NCBI RefSeq assembly: GCF_001949145.1
Contig: NW_019091457.1
Span: 1,267,605 to 1,286,136, forward strand
Origin: Acanthaster planci
Lineage: Eukaryota; Echinodermata; Asteroidea; Valvatida; Acanthasteridae
Reading direction: 5' to 3'
Length of the DNA: 18,532 bases
The notes beneath the pieces were generated by a model. The model had not been told where the DNA came from. It saw nothing but the letters and a program-made list of their open reading frames with translations, and did no database searches. Positions 18,116-18,532 of this stretch are shown here, piece by piece; the stretch's first letter is position 1, and every line of letters starts with the position of its first letter. The translations under genes were made by a program, and so were the position numbers.

Positions 18116-18532
18116 TTCCCCAAAGATCCCCCCAAAACAGTAAACCTATGCGCTCAGCTCTGAATGTTGCCGCCCGCCTCTATCCAAAATAGGCCCGCAA
18201 TTTGGGGCTTTTTGTAAACAAAATACTCTGAACTTGAAACTGACAGTCCCAAATTCGGGATTTATGGAAATATTTATATGATCCTTACTGATTATGACAT
18301 TTCTTATTGTAAAAACCCCATCATAAAATATTAATGAGCACGCGCAGAAATCCAACGATTTACTGGAACGCTCCCCTAGCCCACACCTTCCAAGGGATAA
18401 ACAATTTATAACACATACAATACATGTCCGATAAACAATTCAACTCAGTGAGTAGGGCTTGGTTATTTGACTACAGGAATTTCGGACAGAAAATTGGGAA
18501 AATGATGAATGATCTTTTTTCAAGATGTATTA
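18116..18532. other. No gene recognised (18116-18532)
   Basis: AT-rich window end. GATAAACAATT occurs at about 18397 and 18430, too short to interpret. No exon seen. Confidence 0.4.

Noticed and set aside
1-18532. CRISPR arrays, bacterial operons, phage or toxin-antitoxin genes
   Set aside because: Introns, SINE and LINE sequence and animal gene families show a eukaryotic genome; no regularly spaced repeats or Shine-Dalgarno-led gene runs were seen.

Overview
This is a stretch of animal nuclear genome, not prokaryotic or viral. Coding sequence is split into short GC-rich exons with GT/AG borders inside AT-rich DNA, and the introns hold SINE, LINE, MITE-like and minisatellite sequence. Recurrent taggcctac and acatgtac words, a YHYH-domain gene and a ciliary gene suggest a marine invertebrate deuterostome such as an echinoderm or hemichordate. 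The species cannot be fixed from this sequence.

Layout. (1) 1-430, minus strand: decayed 3' end of a Ty3/gypsy-type retroelement pol (integrase C-terminal region) running off the left edge. (2) 1103-1285: long foldback (inverted-repeat) element. (3) 1378-2578, plus strand: the last two exons of an unidentified protein-coding gene. An in-frame TGA separates its last ectodomain-like segment from a hydrophobic C-terminal tail, and an AATAAA follows. (4) 4691-11467, minus strand: a complete seven-exon gene for SPEF1 (CLAMP), the calponin-homology/coiled-coil microtubule-bundling protein of motile cilia. All splice phases agree, giving 265 codons from the first ATG or 246 from the better-placed second ATG. 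Its introns carry two copies of a tRNA-derived SINE, a G-rich minisatellite and a 113-bp insertion with an 11-bp target-site duplication. (5) 11.5-13.0 kb: CpG-rich upstream sequence with a perfect CRE, two E-boxes, one copy of a dispersed repeat and a diverged inverted repeat. (6) 13.43-14.08 kb, minus: 3' remnant of a non-LTR retrotransposon. (7) 14189-15326, minus: a complete two-exon gene for a secreted YHYH-domain protein of 275 aa with a signal peptide and a probable GPI-anchor signal. (8) 15.4-18.5 kb: mostly non-coding, with one possible Pro/Ser-rich terminal exon at 17122-17319 (minus) and a second copy of the dispersed repeat near 18.0 kb.

SPEF1 and the YHYH gene lie on the same strand about 2.7 kb apart, but nothing indicates that they are functionally linked. 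Genes were built by eye from splice signals, phase continuity and remembered family features. No database search or transcript data were available.
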